Origin: Colius striatus | Lineage: Eukaryota; Chordata; Aves; Coliiformes; Coliidae | Direction of reading: 5' to 3' | Assembly: GCF_028858725.1 (NCBI RefSeq) | Contig: NC_084772.1 | Location: forward strand, 19,197,548-19,261,547 | Length of the DNA stretch: 64,000 nucleotides | Shown: in pieces, positions 24,828-59,815 of the stretch | How the letters are laid out: each line of letters begins with the position of its first letter | How positions within the stretch are numbered: position 1 is the stretch's first letter | Notes under the pieces: model-generated | The model's input: the letters and a program-made list of their open reading frames with translations, nothing else | The model's database searches: none | What the model was told of the DNA's origin: nothing | Translations under genes and position numbers: made by a program

Positions 24828-27800
24828 TCAAAGGTGTGCCTGGGTAAGTGTGGATAAAGGGAATGCTGGGTGGAAATAGTCAGTGCTTGGTATGGAATTA
24901 TTTAAAGAAATAGTTGTTTGAGAGAGAAATTACCTCATCAAAATGCCAGTGTTAAGGAAAGCACCTTAAAATTAAGTACAGGTGTAAACTTGCCAAAAAA
25001 ACCAGATGGTGCTGTAAAAGTCAATAGAGAAGTTATTGTTTTTCCTACCTCTCACTTTCCCCCTCCCACTTTTTGTTCTAATTTCACAAGATGCACCTGA
25101 TATCTTTGAAGAACCTTTGCCTTGTGGGTGTTTGGAGGTTGGAGTGATTTTCAGGATGAAAACTAAATGCTGCATAACTTTGTGTGCCTTCAGGTTTTAA
25201 AGTTTATGTTTAGGGCTTGCTTCTAATGCAGGTACAACTGCTCCTGCAAGACAAATTAAAAAGCTCTTTACTCTGAACTGACTGCATAAAGAGTGAGTCT
25301 TGCAAATACTTAGTCACATGGGTGATTTTGTGGGATAACTTTATGTGTGTGACCAGTGGCATTGAACAGTGTGATCCACTCGTGAATCAACATACATGGA
25401 CCTGGCCGGTTGAGAAAGCTCCGTTTTATCAGGCTTTGAATTAGGCAAGAGTGAAAATATTTATTAAACCAAGGGTTCTGTCCCAAGAAAGTTTTCTCAA
25501 CACTTTCAGCTTTGCTTTAAAACTATCTTGAGCTTAACTGGCAGTTATGAAAACAAGGCAGTTGAGTGTGTCTTTTCTGTACCTACATCAGGCTGACTAA
25601 GATTACACAGCTATATAAGGACAAGTTCTGTGTAAACATCTCAGGAAGGATAAACATTTTAAGTCCTCTTTTCTTTTTGTTTGATTTTCACCCAGCTGGA
25701 CCACTCTGTTAAGCAGCTGTCAAGGAATGCTTTACCCAACAGTTTTCTGTGTTGGAAGAACTCTGGTTCCAAATCTCCACAAGCACGTCTCAGCATTACC
25801 CTGATCCCTGCCCATCAGGGATGAAAAGACTTTGCTATTGAAGGAACAGGATGAGCCTACATCTTAAATCTATCAGGAGGGTGAGAAATGTGATCCCCTC
25901 AGAGAAACCACGCCATTTATGAGCTGCCCTTCTACCACTGAAATGCAAATACCTCCAAGCAGTTCCCTGCAAGCCACAGCAGCATTATCATGCTGCTGGA
26001 ACAGCCCCTGACCTTTATGTGTGTTACATGAGTGATTCAGATTGCAGAATCATGAACATAAATCAGTATTATAAAAATGAAGTGATGTCAGAACCTAAAT
26101 ATCATATCTAAAGCTGCATTCAAATAGGCAGGACTCTAAGGCTAAAGGGGCTCAAATCCAGTGCCTGCCTATCTTGAACAACTACTTTAAAGCAGCCTTT
26201 CATAAGCTTAAAGTTCAAAGAAACCTGCAGATGTCTTCTTTTCCTATTTCTGCTTTCTGAGGTTCAGCAGGTTTGACACCCAGCCTACAGACCTAAACCT
26301 GAAATCTTAAGATTTTGAGGAACTCTGAGTTAGGAGCATGGTTTTATGCATGAGTTGTTTGAAGTTACTTTCCTTTAGCTTCTCAGACCAATGAGCTGCA
26401 GATCGAGAGCTAGAATAGAGTGGAACAGATTCCTTTCTACAGTATCTAAGCAGACACACATGCTTGCCAGTGTTTTTATGCTGTTGTTTTAGCCAGCACA
26501 GTTAACACTCACAAAATGTACTTCTGTGGTTTTGTACCTGCAGAACCTCAGCAAGAGAGCCAAAGTCTGGATTATTTGTGGCACATGTTAGAGGAGAAAA
26601 AGCAGGATGAATGTTTGTGATTAGAAGGATTTTCTGGCAGATGGGCAACTGCTCTTTAGAACTCCTCTAACTTTATGTTGACTTCCATAAATCCTTAAGG
26701 TCAAGTTATTTGTGTTTGGGTCTTACAGCATCTTTTAGCTGTTTGGCATCATAAAATGGAAACCACATCTTCTATTAGTGGTTTCCTTTTCTGTGGCAGT
26801 CCTAAAGGGACAGTTGCATTTCCTTTTGAGAAACCTGCCAGAACTGCTAGGTGAAAGCAGCCGTGTTTGCTCCCGTGTTCAGTGTGTGTCCCCATCTGCA
26901 TGCATAAGATGAGCATTTTAATATGCAGAGTAGTAGCAGTGTGTATAAATACCCAATTCACAAATGCAAGTGCCTGCTTCCACCCACAAACTATGGGATA
27001 TATTTTTTTTTCCACTCACCAAATGGTTTAAGCCAGAGCTACGGCGCCTATAAAACACTTGATACTTTGCATGTGACATTTGCAGCTGGAGAGATGAAAG
27101 AGGCCAAACTGCTCTTCTGTTTCCTATCAGAACAGGCATACCCCTCCATGCTTTACAGAGCCAAGGAACAGATGAAGGCCTCCACATTTTCCTAAATATC
27201 TTCATTTGTTGAACTCCATTCACTTCTTTGTGCCTTTGCTCCAAGTTCCAGGTATTAAACGCAACACCCAAGTCAGATCTATCTCTAGTGTGTTATCACA
27301 AACAGCTTCGTACAAGAGTATAGTAACTCCTGCAGAGAGACAGGACTCCATCCATATTTTATAGTTCCAGTGTCAGTTTGGGCCAGAAACTTGCTGCTTT
27401 GCTACTGATGTTAAAGCAACACAGCTGCAAATGAAAGCCTCATGCAGCCTTGCTCTGAGGTGCTGCTCAGTGACATGGATTGAGTTGGTTTTTTTTCAAC
27501 TTCACTTTTTGCAGAAAAATCCCATGAGCCAAACCCTTCAGTAGTCACCAATAAACCCCAAAGACTAAATGCCAAACTGTTCTACTTTAAAATTAAGAAT
27601 TCAGCACTTAAAAACCTGTGAGGATCTACTTGGAAAAAAAAACTTGCCTTGAGCATTATCAAATTTGCAAGATTAAAAGTTCAGATCTCAACCTAATCTC
27701 ACCAGGCATCCAAATATGTGCTTCATTTGAGTGGACACATTCACTTTAGTGGCTGTATTTTCATAGCTACAAAAGCACAGACCTGCCAACCTTCCTGGCT

Positions 27801-28375
27801 GGGATGGGAAAAGTATTTTCTACTTGTTATTTAAACAAAGAAAACTGACAAATTAATACTTTGTTGATGAATTTCTGTTTACTGGGTGTTCTCAAAGACA
27901 TCACCCTTCCTCATGGTGCTAGAATGCTTGGAGTGGTTTTTTTTCAAGTCATTTCAAGTTATTAATTGTCAAACTCAGAAACAAAAGCCCCAGAAGAGAT
28001 TTGTCCAAATGCTGTGTTTTCAACACCAACATCCATCACACGGTGAAACGCAAACTCAGACCAAACGAGTTTTCCTCAGCTCATCTTCTCCCCAAAGACA
28101 AACAGCTTCACAACAGCCTTGTGAAGCACAGTAGGGAATTACCCTTGTAGGTTGTTTTTTTGAATGTTTCCATGTACACTTTACAGCATGTTTGGTGCTA
28201 TGATAAACTTTACATGTATCACTGTGTGCTAATGATGCCCGTGGCCCTCCAGCCCCTCAGGCACTTCTGGTGCTGCCCCAGGCAGTCACTGCCTGATTCG
28301 TGTCCCTGGTGCTTGGCCATGGACAGGTTCTGCCACTTTGGTGCTCAATAAAAAGTGACCAGTATATTTTTCAAC
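24828..28375 (+). other. WFDC1: Probable WFDC1 3' UTR with a spliced non-coding last exon
   Basis: Only 16 nt after the stop codon is a perfect donor (tgg|gtaagt, GT at 24,844-24,845), so the coding exon probably splices to a non-coding terminal exon. A strong acceptor with a long T-rich tract ends at 25,695, so the last exon could begin at 25,696. Candidate AATAAA signals are at 27,550 and 28,347, the latter followed by T- and GT-rich sequence. Human WFDC1 is, as I recall, also described with seven exons. The exact exon limits are inferred and would need transcript reads. Confidence 0.5.
28347..28352 (+). terminator. Candidate polyadenylation signal AATAAA
   Basis: AATAAA is followed within about 40 nt by T-rich and then GT-rich sequence (gtgtctgttct), the usual layout of a 3' end. 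It is the best such site between WFDC1 and ATP2C2, and may end the WFDC1 transcript. Confidence 0.45.
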
Positions 28376-29249
28376 TCTGCCTAGTTTCAATTGTGTCTGT
28401 TCTTCATATATATTGACTTTGAATTACAAGTCTTTTCAATTTTAGTTGGTGGAAGAGCTCAGAAATATAAGCACAGGGAGACAGAAGAGATTTTGTCCTT
28501 TGGGAGGGAAGTGACAGACCCTAAAACATGTCTACAACCTGAGTTCTCTTTCAGACAGGCCCCCTTTGTGGGTCAGACATTTACTCAGCTCTTGGCACCT
28601 TCATTTCTGTTGCCCAGAGAGGAGCTGATGGACAGTACTGTAAGGAAGGTGATGGAGACGGTGACCCAAGTAGAAAGTGACCTTTTTATTTGACCAGGCA
28701 TCTTCCTTGTTGATGCAGAGCTGTTGCTCACTGCTGGATGAGTTTCAGCTGCCAGCAGAAGCAACTGCTCAGGCAGCTTTGCAGGAAGCCCAGGTTTGTT
28801 AAAGGGTGGAAAAGCAAACCAAGCCAGAGGCCAGCATTGGGCTGGTGCCCACTGCCAGATACTGGAGTTGAAAGAGGAGCCTAGAACTGAGAGGCTGGAC
28901 TGCTGAGCACTGCCTTTCCAGGAGTGGGCACAACTTCACCATCCCTCCAGCTCCACCCACACTGGTCTTGCTGTGCTTGCTTATCAGCAGTGAGCAGGAG
29001 TCCTTCTGCATTGCTCCCCTTCTGCTCTGAAACCATAACTGAGGAGTCACAGAGAAGCTGCCTCTCAGTGGGAATCACACTTTGGGTTTCATTGCTTTGG
29101 AAAGGTTTTCTGTGGGTTTTGAGCAGAGGCCAGCTAGCAGTGTGTGTCAGGGCAGCACTTCAATCTGGCAGTGACGTTACCCTTGGATCACTTGAACTTC
29201 TCACAGCACTGGCCATATGGTCTGTTTGGATGGGGAGATTGCAGGGAGA

Positions 29250-29480
29250 CAAAATCATAGGCTCATTGAATCATTTTGATTGGAAAAGCCCTTGAAGCTG
29301 CTGCAGTCCCAGCCCTCCCCTCACCCTGCCAAGCCCACCACTCCCCCACCTGGCTGGGCAGCCTGGCACAGGGGCTGACAACCCTCTCATCAGGGAAAAC
29401 GTTCTGCCATCAGCTCCAATCTCAACCTCCCCTGGTGCAACCTGAGCCCATTTCCTCTTGTCCTATCCCTCCCTGGGATT
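29250..29480 (-). mobile_element. CR1 LINE fragment, antisense orientation
   Basis: Read on the minus strand this matches the same CR1 3' region as the other copies. The plus strand shows the reversed tail (aatcataggctcattgaatc) at the left, then the complements of the 'gggttgtcagcccctgtgcc' and 'tggggga' segments, then 'ctcccctggtgcaacctgag'. It is truncated at its 5' end and non-coding. Confidence 0.88.
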
Positions 29481-31349
29481 TGTTCATGCAGGGGGTTGTT
29501 TGCTTCTCCCACCTCACGCTGTCAATGCAGGATAGTTTTTTCTCTGGAGGTAGTGTCACGTAAGCACCAATTGTCTGTCTGTAGCAAAAGGATTCACAGC
29601 ATCATTTAATGTCCTTTAAAGATAAAAAGATACTTTTTGCTGGTGAGTCTACAGAGGTAAATCCTATTTCTTCCATTATTTTGTCCTTTTTGTCACCTTT
29701 CTATGTAGCTAGGATAGCCAGGATCACTGGAGAAGCTTTGCAACACACCTTTTGAAGGACATGGATGGTGGGGTTCATTCCCCCTGGCCTGAGCTGCCCC
29801 GCTAGATGAGTCTCCCAATTTCAGCAGTGGAGGTTGTGCAGAGAACAAGTGATTTAACCAAATCCCTCCTTCCATCCTGGTGACACACTTAGGGACAGAC
29901 CTAAGGATTTCACCTGGCCTTTAGCAGTAGTATTGACAAGACAGAAAAGAACTGTGGTCCAAAACTTTGTTCTTTGCTTTTATAGCCAGGAGCAGTGGAT
30001 GTTCTGCCCAGAGGCCTGAGGGAAAAAAACCGACCTGAAAGCAGAGTGTTTGGATTTTTGTGTAGCAGCAAACTGTCATTTCAACCCATGCACCAGAGGT
30101 TTTTTCCCTCAAGGTGGCACAAGAGGAACAAAAGTGAGACAAGCCTTGGTTTGGGGAGGGAAGCAGATGAAGTAGCTGTGAGTTTCCAACTGAAAGCAGC
30201 ACCCTGCTCTCACAGCTGCAACCTTTTAGGCTCACATGATGTGAGATGGAGGCTGCTGGGCTCTTTGTGTCTTCATAACAGATATTTTCTATTAAATAAA
30301 AAGCTTCCCAAACAGCTTACTTAGTTAGACCCTGAGCTTTGTTATCCAATTAAATGGGAAATGCTGTAGAAGTGCTGTAGTTGAGCTGTGGGTTATGTTT
30401 TTGTAGTGTGAAAATTCTGTCTTATACCAGAACAAAGAAATACATTTTGTAGTAGTGGTTTTTTCTTTACACTGTAGTCTCGATTCGGTTCATTCCCAGC
30501 ATTTGCTGAGCTGAGAGACAGCAAAACACATCAACCTTCCATTACATTTCCCAACAGGCAGAAATCAAAAGCAGCGAGAAAATGCAGCTTCAGTCCATTC
30601 AGCACTTTTGCAGAACGTGTGGCAAACAGCAACAATCACGTTTTCTTTCTGCATTAACTCAGCTTCATGGGTGACAAAATGTAATTTCACGTTACAGGAC
30701 TGAAAGAACATCAAGATGACAGACAGAGTCATGGTCCTGAGCCCAAACAATGCTGTTTCTCTCGAGCTATGGTTCTGCTGGATAATAAACCACAACACAC
30801 CAATTATTATGGTGCATTATTTTGCTCATCAACTCGTGTTTTTCCTTTTCTGTGTGCTGTTTGTCTGGGTATTCCCGTTGTACCCGTCACGGTACCATCC
30901 CAAGGCTGGGAGGCCGTTCATACCCTGGATGTGGCATCTTCACCCGTGTCCACGTGGCACAGGTTCTGGATTATGTTCTCCTCTGGATTGTGTACACAGT
31001 GCTGAGCTACATGCGTTTCCACAAGCAGCAGCTTTTGCCAAGAGGAGGAAGTTAAATAAGGAAATGATCAGTGAGAGCCTTTTGCTCAATTATCCATCCT
31101 GTCAGCAGCACTTGGCTGATGAGAGCTACGCTGGGGCCAGCACAGGCCGTGGACTCAGCTCACAGCAGAGCCCCACAGACCACAGCTCCCTTGCCATATG
31201 CTGGTTGCAATGGGTGAGTGATGTTTTGGGATGAGCAAAGCAAGCAAAAAGCCAAGCAATTTTTTTTTCCCCTACCTTCCTAGAGAGCAGGAAGGTGTTT
31301 TTCAGTGCTTTTCTCTCAGACACATAAGGAAAGGCTCAATATGATCCCA

Positions 31350-31632
31350 TGGCTATGACTAGTACAATGACAAGAGAAACAGCCTCAAGTTTCACCAGGA
31401 GAGGTTTAGACTGGAGAATAGGAAGAACTTTTTCCCTGAGAGGGTTGTCAGCCCCTGTGCCAGGCTGCCCAGGGAGCTGGGGGAGTGCCCAGCCCTGGAG
31501 GGATCCCAAAGCCCTGGAGCTGAGGGCCATGGGTCAGTGGTGAGCTGGGCAGGGTGAGGGGAGGGCTGGGACTCCAGGAGCTTCAAGGGCTTGTCCAACC
31601 AAAGTTATTCCATGATTCTACAATTCTACAAA
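31350..31632 (+). mobile_element. CR1 LINE fragment, sense orientation
   Basis: The CR1 landmarks appear in order: 'acaatgacaagagaaacagc', 'caggagaggtttagactgga', 'gagggttgtcagcccctgtg', 'ctgcccagggagctggggga', and a tail with 'ccatgattctacaattctac'. The internal part differs somewhat from the 10.3 kb copy, which suggests a different CR1 subfamily. It lies about 1.6 kb before ATP2C2 exon 1. Confidence 0.92.
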
Positions 31633-32734
31633 CACACTCAGATGAACAGAAGAATGTGTTTCCTTGCCAGGTAGGGCCTCCTTTGCCTTATCAGGATGGC
31701 AGCAGAGCCAGCTGGCCATGCTCCAGATCCGTGCAAAAGCTCCAAAAGGAGGGGACCGGTTCAAAAGCACTTGCCAGCTCAGAGACCTAATTCCCATCCA
31801 TTTCTGTAAGATCTGTACCTCTGAGAGCTTGGACTGCCTTCGAGCCTCATTTCAGCACCTTACCTACAGCCTGGGCAGGGCCTGGATGTGAGCTGCCTGA
31901 AAAAATCAGTGCCCAGCATTCTCCCTGCCTAGTTTCCCGTGGGAAGGAGGGCTGGTGTAGTGGTGCAGGAACTTCCTTGTGTCATTAAGAAAGCATTTCC
32001 CAATCAGGAGCTGAGGGAGTCAGGGAGCCCTAGCTGTGTGTTTCAAGAGCCTGGCTATTTACAGGGTGTTTCCCAATCACTTCATTTTCTCCTCAGACTG
32101 GAAAGAAACCTTCCTTCCTCACCACCTCAGAGGGACACGCTGTGTTATCTGTAGCTGCTGGCTACATCATCGTGCTGATGGTGTGTCCCAGGGGGCTCAT
32201 CAGCTTTTGCTAGAGCTGGTGGGACCTGGGAGGTGCAAAGAGGCAACACTGACATGCTCCATAATGGAAGTTGGTTGAGTTTTCAGTACTGTGAGTTGAG
32301 AAGTGTGGATGAGAGTCTGGGGTCTTAGCCTGTCATGATCCAGGTGTTGCCAGAGCTGTGAAGCTGTCACCAGGATGTCCTAGGAGAAAACTGTTCTCCT
32401 GTAGAATGTTACACGTTTTCCTCTGTCTGGGAATGACATTTGATTCCCTCGGCACAGATTTTACTGTCAAAGTGGGATCTTAGTCTCACAGGTTACACCT
32501 TAGAGATGATTTAAGCCTAAGTGAATTCTGCAGTGATGATGCCTGGGGGAGGACGTGGGTGTCCTGGTGCAAAGCAGAGCACGATGCCTCTTGAGAGGCA
32601 GCTATAAATCTTCAGAAAGGACATAACTGGTTAACTTTAGCTGTGTGCTGACATCTATCATGAAACACTCCCCTGCAACAAATGAAAGACAGTGCCTTTT
32701 GAATAAAGGTGCATCACAAATTCACACATCATGC

Positions 32735-33262
32735 GTTTACACCCTCTCCCTGGTGTAAACACTTATAAATACCGGCATTATGCTGACTGGAGCGTTTCTC
32801 AAGCAGGATTTCCCCAACCTGGGAGTTTACAGACAGGCTGAGCAGTGTGTGTAACCCGTCCTGCCCCTGCCTGCAGCAGCCCCAGCAGCACACCCTCCCT
32901 GTGTGCCTGCCCCAGATGGGGCACCCGCCAACGCTCCTGCAGCAAGCTGTTTTTCAGAGGGTGGAGGAAAATATAGACTCTGCCAGACCTCAACCTGCTC
33001 TCTAGTGCTGGCTGCACACACACACAGGGCCACCCTATTCCTGTAACAGACACAGGTCTGGAGTAGAGGTGGGGTTTGCCTGGGGAGGGTTTTTTGGGCA
33101 AAGCACCTTGCTAGGGCGTGCACCTGCAGCTGAAGGAAGGCGTGACTTGGCATCACTGCCTCTCCCTGCCCCGACCCACAGCCCCACGCTCGCAGCGAGC
33201 CCGAGCCAGCGCTGCCGGCAGCGGGTGAGCCTGTCCCGCTGCCCAGCCGCTGCCCAGCCGAC
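32735..33262 (+). promoter_or_regulatory. ATP2C2: Candidate ATP2C2 promoter and 5' UTR
   Basis: A 9-bp perfect inverted repeat (gtttacacc / ggtgtaaac, arms 32,735-32,743 and 32,752-32,760) holds two forkhead-type GTAAAC cores. Four bases later is TATAAATA at 32,764-32,771. If this TATA box is used, transcription would start near 32,795 and leave a 5' UTR of about 465 nt. Closer to the start codon (about 33,170-33,262) the DNA becomes GC- and CpG-rich, so a TATA-less start there is an equally good alternative. Confidence 0.45.
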
Positions 33263-56434
<23,172 letters not shown>

Positions 56435-58080
56435 TGTAAACTTCCTCTGAAGACCTGCTTGGAATGGGGCTGTGATGCTGGACAATTCAAATGCACCATT
56501 TGCTGACACAGCACATCCTTTCTGGAGATACTGAAGTGAACCTTCTTAACACCAGAGTCTCTTCCTTCTCCACCCTCTACCTGAGCTGTCTGCAGAAGCC
56601 TCCAGAGCCTCCTCTTTTAAACCAAGGTCAAGTACATTTTTATAACGTTGACCTGTATGTCAAGAACACTGTGATAGTCCCAGACAAATGAACAGTTCAC
56701 ACTTGTACAGAAAACCATCTCTTGTGCATAAACTGAAGGTTTATTTATTGAAATCAAAATGATTTTTATTAAAAATCTACATTTTAAAATGTTACTGGCA
56801 AGTATCTGAATGAGGCTCTTGCTTCAGACCCTTCCTTTTATATGAAATTAGAAGGGAAAAGACCTGACTCCACTGAAACTTCTTTTCCTATAGCCTATTT
56901 ACAGTGTTTGCAGGTTCCCAGACATCTAGCTGTGTCCAGTCTCTCAAGGAAACCGTGGAGAGACGGTAAAGGGTGGAGAGCTGAAATGCCAGCTCTTGGC
57001 TGTCAGCTTCTGCTGGACTCTGCTGGGATTTTTTGGTACCCCTGTGACCAACAGAAGCAAAGCAGAAGGCTGCTCTGGTCAGATGCACAGCAGTGGAGGG
57101 GTTTGGTGGAGGAGAGACTCTTCCACAAGCCCGGGAGCATGAAGATGACTCTGTATCAGGGACATTAAGCTTTGCAGTTGGACCAACATCTGTGTGAAAG
57201 TGATTGAGAGCTGTTTGGATCATAGCTAACTAAGCCCTCTGCTGACAAACATGTTCTGGACATTTTTAGATGCATGAACAGAGGCACAGATTGCTTAATC
57301 ATTAAGTTCAGGAAAATAAATTTAAACTTGAGTCTTTTCCAAGCCAAACTTTTCCATTTCAAGAACAATTTTGACTAATCCCATCTGCTGGCTGGATCAG
57401 CAGTGTACTAGTCAACAATGCTTCACTGATCCATTTGCTTAAAGTGCCATAGTGTCAAGTTTTCTTCTTGCCCCAGGTTCACACCTTCCCTTCAACCTGA
57501 AGATGAAGAGTCCCAGACACAAACTTGTCAAAAAAATAACTCCAGGGGTCAAAATGCTATGCTGATCTTCACAGGGTGATGTTTAAACAGTATTACATTG
57601 TGGATTCATAGCCTAGAAGGAATCAGCTATACTGAGACTTACTTTGAATCAAAGACAATCTGGCCACTGAAACATTTTTAGTGAAGGCTAGCTTTGTGCA
57701 ATTCACCATCCATACATGTAGTCTGCTCACTAGTTTCTTTTACTGATTTCAGTTCTCAGAAAACACCCTGCCTGGTAATGGAGGGAAAAGAAAGTCTGGT
57801 TGTTTCTGTGTAACTGCAGAAATTCAGCTATGTTTCATTCCTTCATGCCATCCACTTCAGGTACTTAGAATGCTTAGTCAGTGCCTAAGTGCAGAATAAC
57901 TCTGAGACTGATGGTGGGAGTCTGACAATGTTAAAACAAAGACCAGCATCAGCACACCTACAAAGAGCATCATGTACTTGCTGCCTCTGTAGCACTCCCT
58001 CTCCTGTACAATTTCAAATTCTTACTGGAATATACAGAGAAGAAAAATACACAGAAGTACCAGGGTAAGTGTTTACTGCT
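56435..58080 (+). other. ATP2C2: ATP2C2 3' UTR and intergenic DNA between convergent genes
   Basis: The ATP2C2 3' UTR begins after the TGA at 56,432. An ATTAAA signal at 56,768-56,773, about 335 nt on, is the nearest likely 3' end, and a canonical AATAAA at 57,315-57,320 is an alternative. No coding exon is visible on either strand between there and the MEAK7 3' region. Confidence 0.55.
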
Positions 58081-58084
58081 TACA

Positions 58085-59815
58085 TTTATTTTCTATAGGT
58101 TACAGACTTGGGTGACTATCTGGTTTATTTAAGCAAATACAACTTAAAAGGACATTAGCTCAGGCCTTTCACAGCAGCCTCTGTACTGGAACAAACAGCA
58201 TATATGCCTCAACCCTCCGTTCAGGTAGCATACAAAATGCACAGTTGAGTTCTAGGATGTCTGGTTGGAGCCTTTTCTTCATGCTCTCCTTTCAAGGCTA
58301 AATTCATACTGCTTAATATCTTTTTTAAATAGGATGTTCATTAAGGCACAAGCGGAGACTATGCAGAATGTTCAAATCTGGCTCCCTGGGAAAAACATCA
58401 GGTGGAATAAAAAACCACATACATGAAAATGCTAAAAGAAATCATTTGAAGGAAGGCCACATGATCAAGAATCACAGTAATTCTGTAGACTGTTACAGCA
58501 CATCTTTTACTCTAAGCTGCAGGGAAGAATAAATCCTGCTAGGACAAAGAGGACTTTCTAAAGTCCTTCTCCTTAGGAGGAGACAGACTGACATGCATAC
58601 ATACCAACAACCAAACACAATTTGTTGAGTTAGAAATGGCAGTCCCTGGAAGAAATTAGGGTTATTTTTGACAAGTTAGTTATACATTGAATTAGCAAGG
58701 TCAGACTAATAATTACTGATAGATGTGAAGGGATTCAAGTAGAAAAAGCCCTGAGTGTAAGAGACCTGACACTGACTGATAACAGCCAAGAAAAGAGAGC
58801 AGAAACCTCCACCAACTAGTCACACTTCACTTGGCAGGCTTTTTTTTTTCACAATATAGTAAAGACTAATTGTGTGTAGATAAAGTGGACAGCAGGAGCA
58901 ACTTGTTTAATTAAGATATAACCCTGTAAAAGAAATAATCATGTTACCTGCAGCTACTGTTCCCAATTAACTGTGAGTGCTTCCTAATCCTTTTTACAGC
59001 CTCATCTTTTACTCCAGTCTCAAGTGAGGCTACTAAAGGTGGTATCTTCCCCAGAGAGCCTCTGCTGGAGCTATGACCTGCTCTTAGGATGAGCATGGCT
59101 GAATGACTCCCAATGGCTCTGTTCTACTAAGTTTAAAAAGCAGCAAGGAAACTTCTGCAGAAACATCTTAGGTGAAATGCACTAAGGTGTAGTGTGTAGT
59201 ATAATAGATCTGGATCCTGTATGCTTGGCATTCTGTACATCTTAGAGACCATATAGAGTCACTTGCTGAAATTTATATTAGAAAACATGACATTTAGTGC
59301 TTTAACTGAAGCAATGTGACTTAACAGCATCCCTCATATAGAATCACATGGACTATTCTGTGTTTATCAATGTGAGACCATCAGCAACACTTGTAAGCTT
59401 TGCTGACTAATTCCATTCCATGCAAATAAATAAGTGCAGCTGAGACACAGGGGTGTCTTCAACAATCTTTATCAAATACATATCAATTCTCCAAGTCAGT
59501 AAGCCATGCTGTCAATAACTTTGGCTTTTGTTTTTAGTTCATTATACAGACAGGATGTATCAGGACTGCTAGCAAATTCACATTCAGCTAGACCTTAAGA
59601 GATGTCTAATGGTTAAGTATCTAGTTAATGTCTCAGTCCTCTCCAAACAAAACCTTTCAGGCAGGATATTGTATTGGAGTTTAATATTATGTAAGTATGA
59701 AGCTTGAGCTTTGTCCCAGATAAGGAAAAAAAATCAGGAAAAAAAATCCAGTCCAAGGAACATGAACATTCAGGAGCAAAATAAACCAGAGGTTCTTCAT
59801 GTTACTGTGATTCTT
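58085..59815 (-). other. MEAK7: Probable MEAK7 3' UTR
   Basis: This AT-rich stretch follows the MEAK7 stop codon on the minus strand. The first AATAAA signals I find on that strand are the complements of TTTATT at 58,124-58,129 and 58,085-58,090, which would give a 3' UTR of about 1.7 kb. No coding potential or transposon was recognised. Confidence 0.5.

Larger units (their letters stand above)
28376..32700. other. Intergenic DNA between WFDC1 and ATP2C2
   Basis: No exon can be supported here. It holds two CR1 fragments, one antisense (29,250-29,480) and one sense (31,350-31,632). The longest open frame (30,716-31,234, 172 codons) has no recognisable domain. The remainder is unique-looking sequence. 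Confidence 0.65.

Noticed and set aside
30716-31234. 172-codon plus-strand open frame between WFDC1 and ATP2C2
   Set aside because: The translation starts with a hydrophobic-looking part but has no recognisable family, repeats or neighbouring exons. A frame of this length is plausible by chance in 64 kb read in six frames.
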